Of a stretch of DNA of 64,000 nt, positions 13,000 to 24,409 are shown piece after piece. Under the pieces are notes generated by a model. It was not told the origin of the DNA. It saw only the letters and a list, made by a program, of their open reading frames with translations, and made no database searches. Source of the stretch: Daucus carota subsp. sativus (Eukaryota; Streptophyta; Magnoliopsida; Apiales; Apiaceae). Position 1 is the first letter of the stretch. Each line of letters opens with the position of its first letter. The stretch covers positions 4,624,930 through 4,688,929 of the forward strand of contig NC_030389.2 of the NCBI RefSeq assembly GCF_001625215.2, given 5' to 3'. The translations under genes and the position numbers were made by a program.

Positions 13000-13980
13000 T
13001 AAAAAAATAGACAGATTACTTGACATATTTCATATATACTTGTAAGGCTCAGATGTCTTAGTTTTGTCCTACATTACAGAAGTGCCAGACTCAAAGTATT
13101 TTGTCAGTTGCATGATTTTAATCATATATTCATCAATATATTGTGCAACTGTCTGAGTGTTCTTATGAATGAGCAATCAAATTTGAAGTGTTATCTGTCA
13201 GCTGGTGTTCATTTACTCATAAGTTGCATTTTCTGGTGAGAGGAAATGTTTCTAGTTGGGTTTTTTTTTTTTACCGTGTGCAGGGACACTGGAAACACAA
13301 ATTTGATGAGTTTGATAGGAGGGCTATCCATATTTACTATTAGAGGATCAATATCAAATTCAGAAGTTAGCGCGGGTATATCATAGAAAAACCGATGTTA
13401 GTTTTATAAATGTTCTAGTCTAAATTCAAACTGGGTTAATTTTTTTATATATACAGTAATTGCCAATTTGAAATATTGACAATTGTTACTTTTCTAGTAA
13501 TTTATTTATGGAAATATCTTAATATCTCTTCGTATAGATTTGTTAGGTGGTGCTGGTTATATTGCTCCAAGATAAATTTTATTTAGCCAAGATTATTTTT
13601 AATTTATTGGATTTTATATAGATTCTATTTTTATAACAAGTCACACTTTTATTTACAAAATCTACAGAAAAATGATTTCTTTAATAGATATTAATTATAA
13701 TAAAAAAAATCTAGAACCTTCATTATTTTACCATTGCATTTTTTTGAAGGGACCATTGCATTTTTTTTAATTAGATTCATAATTTTTTTGGACTATATAT
13801 ATTATTAATTTATATTTAAAAATAGCCTATTAAAACTACTCACATTTAATATAAATAGGCAATTTTAAAACATGAAATATTACTCATCATAAATCAAATT
13901 TTATTCATTTGTGTGCTTAAATTAATTTTCTCCAAATAAAAAGTAAAAAATAAGAAAAAACAAATCCCAAAACCTAGATA
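13000..13980. other. 3' UTR and AT-rich spacer before the HSP70 promoter
   Basis: Transcript tail of the CorA-like gene to roughly 13.2 kb, then AT-rich sequence with homopolymer T runs. No ORF, RNA gene or clear transposon was recognised. Confidence 0.6.
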
Positions 13981-13981
13981 A

Positions 13982-13994
13982 TTCTAGAAGGTTC
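13982..13994 (+). promoter_or_regulatory. perfect three-unit heat-shock element
   Basis: TTCTAGAAGGTTC reads as TTC-nn-GAA-nn-TTC, three perfect alternating units of the heat-shock factor site. It lies 135-147 bp before the HSP70 start codon and about 38 bp before a TATA-like TTTATAT, the usual placement for an active HSF site. Confidence 0.8.
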
Positions 13995-14031
13995 ATGCAC
14001 TATATCAATCACACACGCCGCACCGCCTTCA

Positions 14032-14038
14032 TTTATAT
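14032..14038 (+). promoter_or_regulatory. TATA-like box of the mitochondrial HSP70 gene
   Basis: TTTATAT lies about 95 bp before the ATG, between the heat-shock element and the telo-boxes. A competing TATATCAA lies at 14001. The transcription start is not mapped. Confidence 0.45.
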
Positions 14039-14049
14039 CCTCATCTCAT

Positions 14050-14065
14050 AAACCCTAAACCCTAA
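14050..14065 (+). promoter_or_regulatory. overlapping double telo-box
   Basis: AAACCCTAA occurs twice with a 2-base overlap (14050-14058 and 14057-14065). Telo-boxes are known in promoters and leaders of plant translation and growth genes, so this suggests growth-linked expression in addition to heat induction. Confidence 0.65.
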
Positions 14066-14128
14066 CATATACACACAATACACGTATCTATACATACAGA
14101 CTCTTCAAGATTCTTAGCTCTCTCCACG

Positions 14129-17120
14129 ATGGCTTCCACTCTGTTGCTCAGATCTATTCGTCGACGCGAACTTTCATCTGCCTTTCAATCTGTAAGATGA
14201 AAATCCCTTTTTACTTGCATATTTTTGTGTGGTTAGTATTAGAGATTTTGTTTTTGGGTCTTGATGGTGTATTTTTGTTGTTAGAGGTGTTTGATTTGAT
14301 GATTTGTTGGTGGGTTTGTGTTTGTTTGGTTGAAAAGGGTGTTTGATTTGGTGGGTTCGGGCTGTTTGGTTGTGAATCTTGATTTTTTGATTTGTTTGTT
14401 TTTTGTTGAATTATGTTTAAATATTTGCGTGTGATAGTATTTTGATTAATTGGTTCTTGTTTAGCTGAGAAAGTTGTGATCTTGATGATTATTTTCTTGT
14501 GTTCTTGTTTATGTTTGTGTGTGTTGGGGTGTGGAAATAAGGACATGAGGATTAGATTTGAGGCTATGATTCGATTGTCGGTCGGTCCAGAATTGAGTTT
14601 TGAGAATTATGTTTTGTGGGTTTTTGTTCAAATGGGTTAGTGATTTTGTTATGTTTTAATTTTTATGTTGTATGTGTTGGGCAGCAGGTTTTAAGTGTAT
14701 ATATGTGATGCTGGTAGTTTGATTGTATAGGCGAGTATCTTTTAGTTTGTGCTAATTGGAAATGATCTTGGCCTTGTGGTAGTTGAAAATGTGTGTGTGA
14801 TGAACAATTTTTGGTTGCAGTTGGCTGGAAATGCTAAGACTTCGTGGTCTGCGTCGCACATGAGCAATAAATGGGCCAGTCTTGCCAGACCATTCAGGTA
14901 TTTGTGTTGTCCAGAATGAAGAATCTTATGTTATTTGATTGTGTTGTCCCTCCTACCGTGGTTGATTTGTCTTGTACATTTGTAGCACCAAGCCTGCTGG
15001 TAATGATGTTATTGGAATTGACTTGGGTACAACAAACTCGTGTGTTGCTGTTATGGAGGGCAAGGTAATGTTCGAGGGTTGAGAAAAAGGGATTACTTTA
15101 CTTTCTTTCGGAAGGTGTAAATATGCTTACCTATTTAACTTCTTTTCAGGCTGCAAAAGTCATTGAGAATGCCGAGGGTTCTCGCACAACTCCATCAGTA
15201 GTTGCCTTCAACAACAAAGGAGAACTTTTGGTGGGTACACCAGCTAAGCGTCAAGCAGTGACCAATCCTACAAACACAGTGTTTGGAACCAAGCGTCTAA
15301 TTGGCAGGAGATTTGATGATCAACAAACACAGAAGGAAATGAAGATGGTTCCATATAAGATAGTTAAGGCTCCTAATGGAGATGCTTGGGTTGAGGCGAA
15401 TGGTCAGCAGTACTCTCCAAGTCAGATTGGTGCCTTTGTGTTGACCAAGATGAAGGAAACTGCCGAGGCTTATCTTGGAAAGACTGTAAATAGTGCTGTT
15501 GTTACTGTTCCAGCATACTTCAATGATGCACAGAGGCAAGCCACAAAGGATGCAGGGCGTATCGCTGGCCTTGATGTTCAGAGAATTATTAACGAACCCA
15601 CTGCAGCTGCACTTTCCTATGGGATGAACAATAAGGAGGGTTTAATTGCTGTTTTTGACCTTGGTGGTGGAACATTTGATGTTTCCATTCTAGAGATATC
15701 AAATGGTGTCTTTGAGGTATGAAATTTTCCTAGGCTTATTACTTTTATTGAATCCGATTGGTGTGCTAAGTGTTGTTCATGTAGGTGAAATCGACCAATG
15801 GTGACACATTTTTGGGTGGAGAAGACTTTGATAACACTCTATTGGATTTCCTAGTGAGTGAATTCAAGAGGACTGATAGTATAGACCTTTCAAAAGACAA
15901 ACTTGCTCTGCAGAGACTTCGTGAAGCAGCTGAGAAGGCTAAGATTGAACTTTCATCAACCTCACAGACTGAGATTAACCTTCCCTTCATCACAGCAGAC
16001 CAGTCTGGTGCAAAGCATTTGAACATTACCCTGACCAGGTCAAAGTTTGAAGCTCTGGTTAATTCATTGATTGAAAGGACCAGAGCTCCTTGCAAGAATT
16101 GTTTGAAAGATGCTGGAATATCAACCAAGGAGGTAGATGAGGTCCTACTTGTGGGTGGGATGACCAGAGTTCCAAAGGTGCAGGAGATAGTCTCAGAAAT
16201 ATTTGGCAAGAGCCCTAGCAAGGGTGTGAATCCCGATGAAGCAGTAGCTATGGGAGCTGCCATTCAGGGTGGTATACTCCGTGGTGATGTCAAGGAGTTG
16301 CTTTTGCTGGATGTCACTCCTTTGTCACTTGGTATTGAGACCCTTGGCGGTATCTTCACCAAATTGATTACTAGGAACACAACTATCCCGACAAAGAAGA
16401 GCCAGGTATAAACTCATTTCCTTATCTCGAGTTGTATGAATTCTGTTCATTTGATCTACATATCATTGTGCTGATTGCAAATTTCTTTTTCAGACGTTTT
16501 CAACTGCTGCTGACAACCAAACTCAAGTCGGTATTAAGGTGTTACAAGGTGAACGTGAGATGGCATCAGACAACAAAATGTTGGGTGAGTTTGACCTTGT
16601 TGGCATTCCTCCAGCTCCTAGGGGTATGCCCCAGATTGAAGTCACGTTTGACATCGATGCCAACGGTATTGTTACTGTCTCTGCCAAGGATAAGACCACC
16701 GGTAAAGAACAACAAATCACCATTAGGTCATCAGGAGGTCTTTCCGATGATGAAATTGAGAAGATGGTTAGGGAAGCCGAGATGCATGCCCAAAAAGATC
16801 AAGAAAGGAAGGCTCTTATCGATGCCAGAAATACAGCTGACACAACTGCATACAGTGTGGAGAAGAGCCTGAATGAGTACAAGGACAAGATCCCATCCGA
16901 AGTTGCATCAGAAATCGAGGCAGCAGTGGCTGATCTGAGAAAGGCATCAGGAGGTGACAGTGTCGAGGAGATCCAATCCAAGATTGATGCCGCCAACAAG
17001 GCTGTCTCCAAGATTGGAGAACACATGAGCGGTGGTGGTTCAGCCGGTGGTTCCAGCTCAGGAGGGTCGCAGGGCGGTGATCAACCTCCTGAGGCAGAAT
17101 ACGAAGAGGTGAAGAAGTAA
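14129..17120 (+). CDS. mitochondrial HSP70 (DnaK-type chaperone)
   Basis: Six exons, 14129-14191, 14821-14897, 14986-15064, 15150-15716, 15785-16405 and 16494-17120, join in frame to 677 residues, the usual length for plant mtHSC70. Residues 1-46 form an Arg/Ser-rich, acid-free presequence except one Glu ([17 protein letters not shown]...), ending near RPFS, which fits mitochondrial import. The ATPase domain shows the three HSP70 signatures: IDLGTTNS (58-65), [11 protein letters not shown] (about 242-252) and [15 protein letters not shown] in exon 5. The substrate-binding domain follows ([14 protein letters not shown]) and then a Gly/Ser-rich end with acidic EAEYEEVKK. It should act in the matrix in TIM23-linked import and protein folding with J-protein and GrpE partners. 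The upstream heat-shock element and telo-boxes suggest both heat-induced and growth-linked expression. Nothing looks damaged. Confidence 0.97.
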
Positions 17121-17466
17121 ATCTCGCAGACTGGAGAAGCTAATTTTATTTTGCTATTAGCTGCTTGTTGAGTGGCAAGGTTTTTAGGAGTTTTGTATCT
17201 AAAATCTCGGAATGTTAAAGTTTGTTAGTCTTCCTACTTGATAAGGCCGGGTGCTACTTGAAAAGTAAACCAACATTGCCATCGATAAACTTTATTATTT
17301 TGTTACAGATGGGCACTATTATATCAAGTATTCTATAGTAATTGTTAGAGTCTTGCTATACTGACAATATGCTCTTGCCTAGCTGCTAGCATCATTATTT
17401 TGATTTTTGTTGAGAGAGTAACATTCTCATAGTTGTCTGTTCTTTAACTAATTTTTTTACAGTGTA
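17121..17466. other. HSP70 3' UTR and short spacer
   Basis: Sequence after the HSP70 stop, with T-rich stretches typical of a plant 3' untranslated region. No other feature seen. Confidence 0.5.
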
Positions 17467-18605
17467 CTATCTATATGCAAAGTTGCCAACTTGGTAATAG
17501 GCAAGAGAAGATAAACAAGAGCTCTTTACATGTTGAAGTCTCAACTTGTACTTGCTGAGAGTTCTTGAACTCTTGGTTAGTTGACATGTACATGGAGCCA
17601 ATATAATAAGACTGTTTGGATCTGATAGGCCCTGTATGCTCCTCGTTCTCAAATATGAACTTTGGAATTGGAATGTTGTCAAGATCAATGGGCTCTTTTT
17701 GGGCATGATTGGTTCCTGAAAGAAGTTTATCTCGGGGTTGATGACAACATGATCTTCAAGAGGAGAAGCTGGTTTTGATTCTTGTGAGATTTTAAGAAAT
17801 ATCAGATCATCAGCTATCTTCTTACTCTTCGAAGCCCTTGCCTTTGTTCTTGATTTTTTCTTGACTAGTTCTTTAGAAGCTTCCTCTTCTTGCATTTCAG
17901 CCTTCTTCTCTACTTCTAATTCAGCTTCCAATTCCAGTTTATACCTTTCATCCACATCAGACTATTCTTCTGTAACTCGAACAATTTGAAGTTCCCTTCT
18001 ATCACTTTCTTCAGCAATTTCCTCAACTTTAGCATCAACAAAATATGGATGACTAGCACTTATGTATAACTTTTGACCACTTCTGAAAATGATGTCAAAA
18101 TGTGCGAAAGCATCGATATGAGTTCCCTTGAAACTTTTGATTTCTTGGTCAAGAAACTTATACTTATCTAGTTTAGCTGGAAGATACTCCCTCCGTTTCA
18201 ATTTACATGTCCACTTTGAAAAAAAAATTATGTTTCAAATTACTTGTCAACTTCAACTTTCAATGCAAAATCATATTAAAGTCAATTCTACTCCACATAT
18301 CTCTTATTTATATTTCCTAGATCAATCTCACTCCACATGTTTTGGTCATTTAATGCAATTAATTTGTGGACAACTACTTTTCTTAAACTCTGTAATTTTT
18401 TGAAAGTGGACATCTATTTTGAAACGGAGGGAGTAATAAATATCACTGGAATCCTTGCCTTCTCTTGAATGTTGAGAATTCGATGGAATGAGAAGTAAGG
18501 GTTTGAATTAATTCCTCTAAGATGTTTCTACCCTTTCTTTAATAGATGGAATAATCAATTCAGGTGTAAATACTGTGAGAATTCTTGTGGTTGTGGGAAT
18601 TTCAG
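17467..18605 (-). pseudogene. broken ORF of unknown (possibly retroelement-derived) protein, interrupted by a MITE
   Basis: On the minus strand one reading frame runs from about 18605 to 17467. It is broken by TAG and TAA near 18520, by a Stowaway MITE (18187-18433), and by a TAG at about 17962-17964 after the residues IVRVTEE. Removing the MITE and one TA copy keeps the frame, joining ...DSSDIY to YLPAKLDKYKFLDQEIKSF. Downstream comes a charged, coiled-coil-like stretch rich in Glu/Lys (LELEAELEVEKKAEMQEEE) and basic KKKSRTKARASKSKK. No conserved domain is recognised. A domesticated or retroelement-encoded protein is possible, but nothing in the sequence proves it. The coding start used for the 3' part in any simple ORF call is not an ATG and lies in the MITE. 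Confidence 0.5.
18187..18433. mobile_element. Stowaway MITE inserted in a pseudogene
   Basis: CTCCCTCCGTTTCAA at the left and TTTTGAAACGGAGGGAG at the right are near-perfect terminal inverted repeats extending through GTCCACTTT on both arms. TA target duplications lie at 18185-18186 and 18434-18435. Length 247 bp. It splits the minus-strand pseudogene described at 17467-18605. Confidence 0.92.
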
Positions 18606-19935
18606 CAGTGTATGGCATCAAAAGCTTTAGCAACTGGCTACAGCTGATTCGTTAAGATCTCTGATCTTCATCTGTTGACAATATCATAATTGATCTTATC
18701 ACATAAAAGCCATTATTAAAACGCTGTTCAAAATCTCTAATCGCATAAACTGAGATTGAAGTACGAGCATCCTAACTATCTAAATGCCGTATACCAGTTA
18801 TAGACATGCCAAAAGTATAAACTCCTAACAGATAAACAATCTTTCAAAATTTGAGTTCTTGTCATAAAAATGTTCACTTACCTGAATTTTAAATTTCGTG
18901 AAATTTAAGAGTTTTGGTGCTCATACTACACCACTTACATGGGCCTAGACTAAAAGAAATTTCGGCTTGGATCCCCGTGAGCATGAGCTTAGTATTTAGC
19001 CCGGTCCTCATGCCAGCACCCTATATCCAAGACAATATTATAATCCCATCCATGTAGTTTTGTTATTTTATTTTTTTTGACAAGTTTTGTTCAAATTTGT
19101 TTATTTGAGTTAAAATTTTTGAGTTTCGAACTGTAACCAACTCAAACTCAAAATCGAGTTAAAACCAGATGAGAGGTTTTTATATATCATAATTAAATAT
19201 ATTAAATAAATATAATACCTTATGTTTAATATTATGAATATATATTCGTTTAATTGATTATAAACAGACGAATCATTAAATTCCTTATTTTTGCTAAATT
19301 AATTATTTATATTTCAACCATATAATTATAATAATCTAATATCCCAACAATATTTCATGATTATTCATAAATTTAATCCGTTTATTTTATTATGTGTCTC
19401 TTATTATATATCGACACGCACTTGCACATAAAAATATTATTTATCAATATTAGCTATACTAGATTCTAGATTGTGCGAAAGAATCTAATCCAATTGAAAA
19501 TGCGATAATTTAAATTTAGCGAAATGAAATTCAAACCTGAGTTGCTGCATCCGAGCAAATTGTGTATTTGATTATAAACTTTTTAAATCTGAAATAGATC
19601 ATTGTTTTTAATTCCTGCTCCCGTACCGAAGAAAGTAAATTTAAGATTTTTTTTTAATATGCAAATTTATAGGTTCCCAAATTAAGATATGTTTGTTTAA
19701 TAAATCTCGATATTCACACCCAAAATTTTATACGATAAAAACAAATACTCACGTGAAATATCCTCATCACCCTTATATAGTTACTCTATTCAGCGAGTAA
19801 AAGCCTGCAATTTCTTCTGGGAGTTACAATTAACGATGAGATCGCATCTATCGAGTCAGACGAAATTAAAATATTTAATACTCAAGCTCCGTCTTCAAGT
19901 ACATTTTGACATTTGCAGTTAAATTGACAATATTT
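18606..19935. other. AT-rich spacer
   Basis: No coding region, RNA gene or bounded transposon was recognised on either strand. Confidence 0.5.
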
Positions 19936-19936
19936 T

Positions 19937-20181
19937 GGGACCGTTTGAACGAGTTTAAAATAAGTATTTCTTGCTTAAAATAACAAAATGAAATAAAAGT
20001 TAGAAGTAAATTAAGATTTATAAATGATTAAAGTGTTTGGGAAATAAGCAGAAGCCCTGAAACAAAAGTTAGCATTCCTAGCTTTTTATAAGTGATTCTT
20101 AATTTTTTTACACAAACGGTACAAATAAGTGCTTGTAACTTAACCAGAAACCCGGCTTAAAAGCCGGAAACAAACATCCCC
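19937..20181 (+). mobile_element. hAT-like MITE family 'AGTGCTTCTAACTTATAAGC', copy a
   Basis: Runs from GGGACCGTTTGAACGAG to GCCGGAAACAAACATCCCC. Internal blocks (AGTGTTTGGGAAATAAG, AGCATTCCTAGCTTTTTATAAGTG) are shared with the copies at 28199 and, inverted, 28513. Ends carry the CCGTTTG/CAAAC pair typical of small hAT-like elements. Target duplication not resolved. Confidence 0.6.
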
Positions 20182-20185
20182 TTTG

Positions 20186-20406
20186 ACTCAAATTTACATG
20201 TATTATATAATTGAGAAAATAATAAAAATTATACCACGAGGAAGTATATTTAATCTATTTTTTTTTATAAAAATATTTAATCTATTTTAATATGAAACTT
20301 TCAGATTTTAAAAATAATGAATAAATGATTTATAATATTTAGTCAAAAATTGATCAATTTGACTACTCGAAAATCAGAATAGACATGTAAAAGGGGACGG
20401 AGGAAG
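20186..20406. mobile_element. probable Stowaway-like MITE, left end truncated
   Basis: The right end AGACATGTAAAAGGGGACGGAGGAAG followed by TA is Stowaway-like; the left side (TTTGACTCAAATTTACATGT) pairs with it from a few bases in. The adjacent MITE at 19937 probably marks where the left tip was lost. Confidence 0.5.
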
Positions 20407-21395
20407 TAAATCAAAACACCGAATTTATTTTTATTTTTTAAATTAGACAAAACAAACTCTCCACAATAACCTGATGCTCATAAGACCTAGAGGCTAGAGC
20501 CACACCTTTAACATTTGACACCATCATCGATTATGATAACGTTGACAAAACCCTCCACTCCCTCCTTCACTTTCTCCAATTGGTGATAAGGATAAAAAGC
20601 TTTCAAAACCCCATAAACAAACACACAAATACAATACATACAAAAATTGAAAGAAAAAGTATTTACAATGTGGGCCAACTGATGGCATATTATTTTCATC
20701 ACAAAAGGTACACCTGTCCATGTAAATGTCCATGTAAATTAATTACTCTGAATCTCGTTCGTTGTTTACACGTATTTTGAGGTTTTTATATAAAATATAG
20801 TTTCATAATTTTTTTTTTAAAAAAATTTTGAATAAAATTTTGAAAATCAAATTTTTATTTAGGAAAAAGAAAATTTATAAATATATTATAAAATTATATT
20901 TTAAACGAGTCTTAAAAAGCGTGCCAAAAAATAGCGTAAAGTGAGGGGGGACCGAAGAAGTATCGCACAACTGTTTTCATGTACTCATCTTCTTTCTCAT
21001 TCTTTCATTGTCAAGTGTCTTTAGGTCTATGTTGAATAATATTTTTCCCATGCTTTTTCCACTTGGATTATAACATGTAACCTAACCACTAGGATTGTCA
21101 ACATTGCTTATTGATTGATGAAATTAAGAGTGAACTGTATAGTGCCACTTAGCTGCTTTTGGTTGTTTGTTATTTCTTTGTATCATATAAATTAATGTTT
21201 GTGATGCTAATAACTAGGGCATGTGGGCAGGTGTTCTTTCTGCATTTTATTTTAACATTTTGATGGATGTGGTTTGGAAGGGTCAATATATGCCCTTTAT
21301 TAATATCCTAGAGTGCCAATGATCATGATTGATGAATAATTCACACTTTATTCTGCTTACCAGAATACAGCCTTTTATAAGATTCCGAAAGTTGA
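20407..21395. other. AT-rich spacer
   Basis: No supported gene. A very degraded inverted-repeat segment (about 20744-20962, ending GAGGGGGGACCGAAGAAG) may be an old MITE. Confidence 0.4.
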
Positions 21396-21550
21396 GCACG
21401 GTTGAATAATTCAGTGGTTAAGAGTTTATCCTATGTCGTCTCAGGTCTGGGTTCGACCCTAACTCATCCCGAAAGTTTCGTAGAACAGATACTCATTTGT
21501 AAGGTTATAAAACGTAGAACAGATACTCATTTGTAAGGCTATAAAAAAAA
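21396..21550 (+). mobile_element. tRNA-derived SINE-like copy with duplicated tail
   Basis: An A-box-like AATTCAGTGGTTAAGAG is followed about 35 bp on by a strong B box, GGGTTCGACCCTAAC. The 34-bp tail beginning GTAGAACAGATACTCATTTG is present twice in tandem (about 21479-21512 and 21513-21546). Related to the copy at 7110-7230. It is not a functional tRNA: no cloverleaf closes around these boxes. Confidence 0.65.
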
Positions 21551-21972
21551 TAAGATTCCGATAGTTCCTGCTTCCTCTGGTTTTTTAATATATGACGTTT
21601 GATTTTTTGAAATTTTGAAATTTTCCTTTTCTGAATAAATATATAATCAAAATTTTAATTCACAAAAAAAATCAATAAAGAATAATATTTTTAATATTCG
21701 GTCAACCCATCTAAAATTACGCGTCCAACTCAAAAGTGTCAAAAAAATATTAAAAAAAAAAAAATAAGATTCCGATAGTTCCTGCTCCCTCTGGTTTTTT
21801 AATATATGACGTTTGATTTTTTAAAATTTTGAAATTTTCCTTTTCTGAATAAATATGTAATCAAAATTTTAATTCACAAAAAAAAATCAATAAAAAATAA
21901 TATTTTTAATATTCAATCAACTCATCTAAAATTACATGTCCAACTCAAAAGTGTCAAAAAAACAGAGAGAGT
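21551..21972. mobile_element. Stowaway-like MITE tandemly duplicated (214-bp period)
   Basis: A block starting TAAGATTCCGATAGTTCCTG occurs at 21551 and 21765 with about 95% identity over roughly 200 bp. The second copy ends AAAAACAGAGAGAG followed by TA and its inner start CTCCCTCTGGTTTTT pairs with that end (MITE about 21785-21972). The first copy lacks a clean right end. Confidence 0.75.
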
Positions 21973-23274
21973 ATATATTAAATTAATGATTAATGGATAC
22001 TCGTATATATTATGGATGGTCTGAATTATAGATGGACACGATAAATGATACACATTAATCCTTCCGATTATTCCGGTGTGCATATAAATTAGGATTCCGA
22101 AAAATAAATTTGACCGTTGAATTTGAGCACTGCAGGAACATGTCAATCAATGTAGGACTACCGACTACCTAAGGGTGAACATTTACCGTGAAGTGCTATT
22201 GTTCACTTGAGTGAGCTTCCAAATGTTGCATGAAAACATGTTTGATTAGTACTGTTAGATTATCCAACAAATGTTGCATTATAACATGCATGATTAGTAC
22301 TCTCTGATTGGATATTGAAAATAACAACCAATCATTGTCCCTTAAGATAGAATCAACCATAATGTTAGTAGTCATTAGGTTCCACAAGTTGCGAATTCCA
22401 CTTGTGAAATATCATGGGAGGCAGCCATATCAACTCCATATTAGTGTCATAGAAACCAATATCTTGATGTGGAGCTCGTGTGTTGATTTCAGAGGCATTT
22501 TACTAAACTAATATTTTCATCTTTTCAAAATTCAAAACTAATATATTTTTCGTGTTTCATGGTAACCGAACCCGAATAAAATCTGACGGGTTCGAGTTTT
22601 TCTCGGTTGGAGTTGGGGTTCGGGTTTACAATATAAAATCAGGTTAGGGTTTAGTTTTACAAAACGCGTTTCGATCGATCGTTTGTTATCCCTACATGTT
22701 TCACTCAGATAATTTCAAGTGAAAAATATACCTTATGTAAAACCAAATAACTTTATCTTGGCCTCATAGTTTGGTCTCACTTTCACGATTTAGTAGTAAA
22801 AAGTGAAAATTAAAACTAAATGATGAAGGCTCTGATCAACTATTAATCTTCGGAAGGATTAATCAGATAATTAATCAAAATTAATTTAATATAATTAATT
22901 ATATATGTGATTAGTTTTTAAATTTTATCTTTTTTATAACAAATTTCAATATTATGGCTGATTTAGAACTAATTAGTTCGATTTTTGATCGATTAAATAT
23001 TAATTCGACCAATTTTTATAAAATCGCATTAGAATACGTCCGATTATCTATTAGTTAGCTAGTGATAAACCTTAGAACACTGCTGAAGACTACCCCTAGT
23101 AAAACAGGAGGAACCAAGGACATAAGAGGAGACTTATTGCTTTAACTAAAGAAGTGGATTATAAATGAGAACTTGATTTGAATGTATAAATTGTTAGAAG
23201 TTTTTGGATTTCGTGACTTAAAAGTTTGAAGTTAATTAAAACAAGAAGAAGCTGTGATGAATCATAAAAAGTTA
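21973..23274. other. AT-rich spacer with a small direct repeat
   Basis: No gene recognised. AAATGTTGCAT..AACATG..TGATTAGTACT occurs twice (22221-22252 and 22269-22300). A CGGGTTC-rich stretch at 22565-22690 resembles hAT subterminal repeats such as those near 6611. Confidence 0.45.
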
Positions 23275-23655
23275 GAGCATCTCTAACGGCGTTGGCTATA
23301 ATAATTGGCTAAATTGAACCTGTAAAACATTATGTAAAATTTGCTGAACCTGTAAGACATTGTACTTCAATGGTATTGGCTATATTGGTTGGCTATAATT
23401 TAAAAATAGAATGTTATTAATATTTTAGTTTGTTAAAATAGAATATATCAGTTTAATATGGTAATAAATGATGTGCAATAATCTTACAGATTTCTTACAG
23501 ACCTGTAGAGGTTCGACAAATATAGTCATCCATAGGAGGTTGGCTAAAATTATAGACAACAGGTTCACGTGGTTGGAGTATGATTTTTTCAACAGGTTGG
23601 CTAAATTTTTTATATTTGGAATGTCAACTCACTGTTTGTATGGTTGGAGATGCTC
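23275..23655. mobile_element. Tourist-like (PIF/Harbinger) MITE
   Basis: Starts GAGCATCTCTAACGGCGTTGG and ends GTATGGTTGGAGATGCTC, which are inverted terminal repeats. A TTA target duplication lies on each side (23272-23274 and 23656-23658). 381 bp with no transposase reading frame. TTA duplication plus GAGCATCTC ends is diagnostic for the Tourist group. Confidence 0.9.
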
Positions 23656-24043
23656 TTAGGATCCATATCTTTTTTTTGAGCTTTTAATAGCCATGAGAAG
23701 TATTTAAACTTTTTTGCAGACTAACACTTTTTTTATAAAAAAGCTCCGAAGCGGGGTTGCCAAACACCCACCGAGTCTCTTTCAATATAGTTACGCATTT
23801 TAGCCCTGTAATCTTCTAAAATCCCGGTTTCTCTGCTGAATGATTGTACGAGGGAAAATGGTAATTGTGCTAATCCAGAGTTTGCCTTGAAGGGAAGCAA
23901 TCCAATTATTGTTTAGTTTATATAACAATAAATACTTGGGTGTTTGACTTGGCTTAAAAGTCCGGTTTCTGATTTTATAAGTATGAAAAATTTATTTATA
24001 TCATAAAAAGTCAAGAAGTACTTATAAGAAGTTTAGAATATTC

Positions 24044-24409
24044 CCTGTTTGGGGGAGATCGAGGAGCAGAAGCTACTTCTTACTCCTGTTTTTCTTAACC
24101 CCGTTTGCATAAAAAAGTAAAGAATACTTTTAAGAAGTCGTGAGAAAGAAGTTGGAAGTAGAAAATGTTAGCTTCTGTTTACAACTTCTACTTCTTTTCG
24201 AAACACTATAATAACTTATAATTATTAATTTACTTCTCATTTCTACTCCACTTCTTTACCTGAAACAAGAAGTCACTTATTTCAAACTAACCAAACGAGC
24301 TCATTAGCTTCTGTTTTATAAATTTTACTTCTTTCCCCGCTTTAGGTATTTATAAATCTTAACTTCTAATTTCTCTTCTTTACTTTAAGGAGGTCACCAA
24401 AACAGCCCA
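24044..24409. mobile_element. hAT-like MITE, related to the one at 38572
   Basis: CCCTGTTTGGGGGAG at the left and CACCAAAACAGCCC at the right are inverted. The interior is a run of ACTTCT/AGAAGT motifs shared with 38572-38798. Boundaries are approximate; part of another copy lies just upstream (about 23935-24036). Confidence 0.55.

Noticed and set aside
14211..14546. 111-residue minus-strand ORF
   Set aside because: It lies in intron 1 of the HSP70 gene and is low-complexity Asn/Lys/Gln coding from a T/G-rich stretch, with no domain.
15766..16263. 165-residue minus-strand ORF
   Set aside because: It is the antisense shadow of HSP70 exon 5, which has intact family signatures on the plus strand.
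21435..21475. A tRNA gene
   Set aside because: A B box is present, but no acceptor stem or anticodon arm folds around it; the copy at 7110 shows it is a SINE family.
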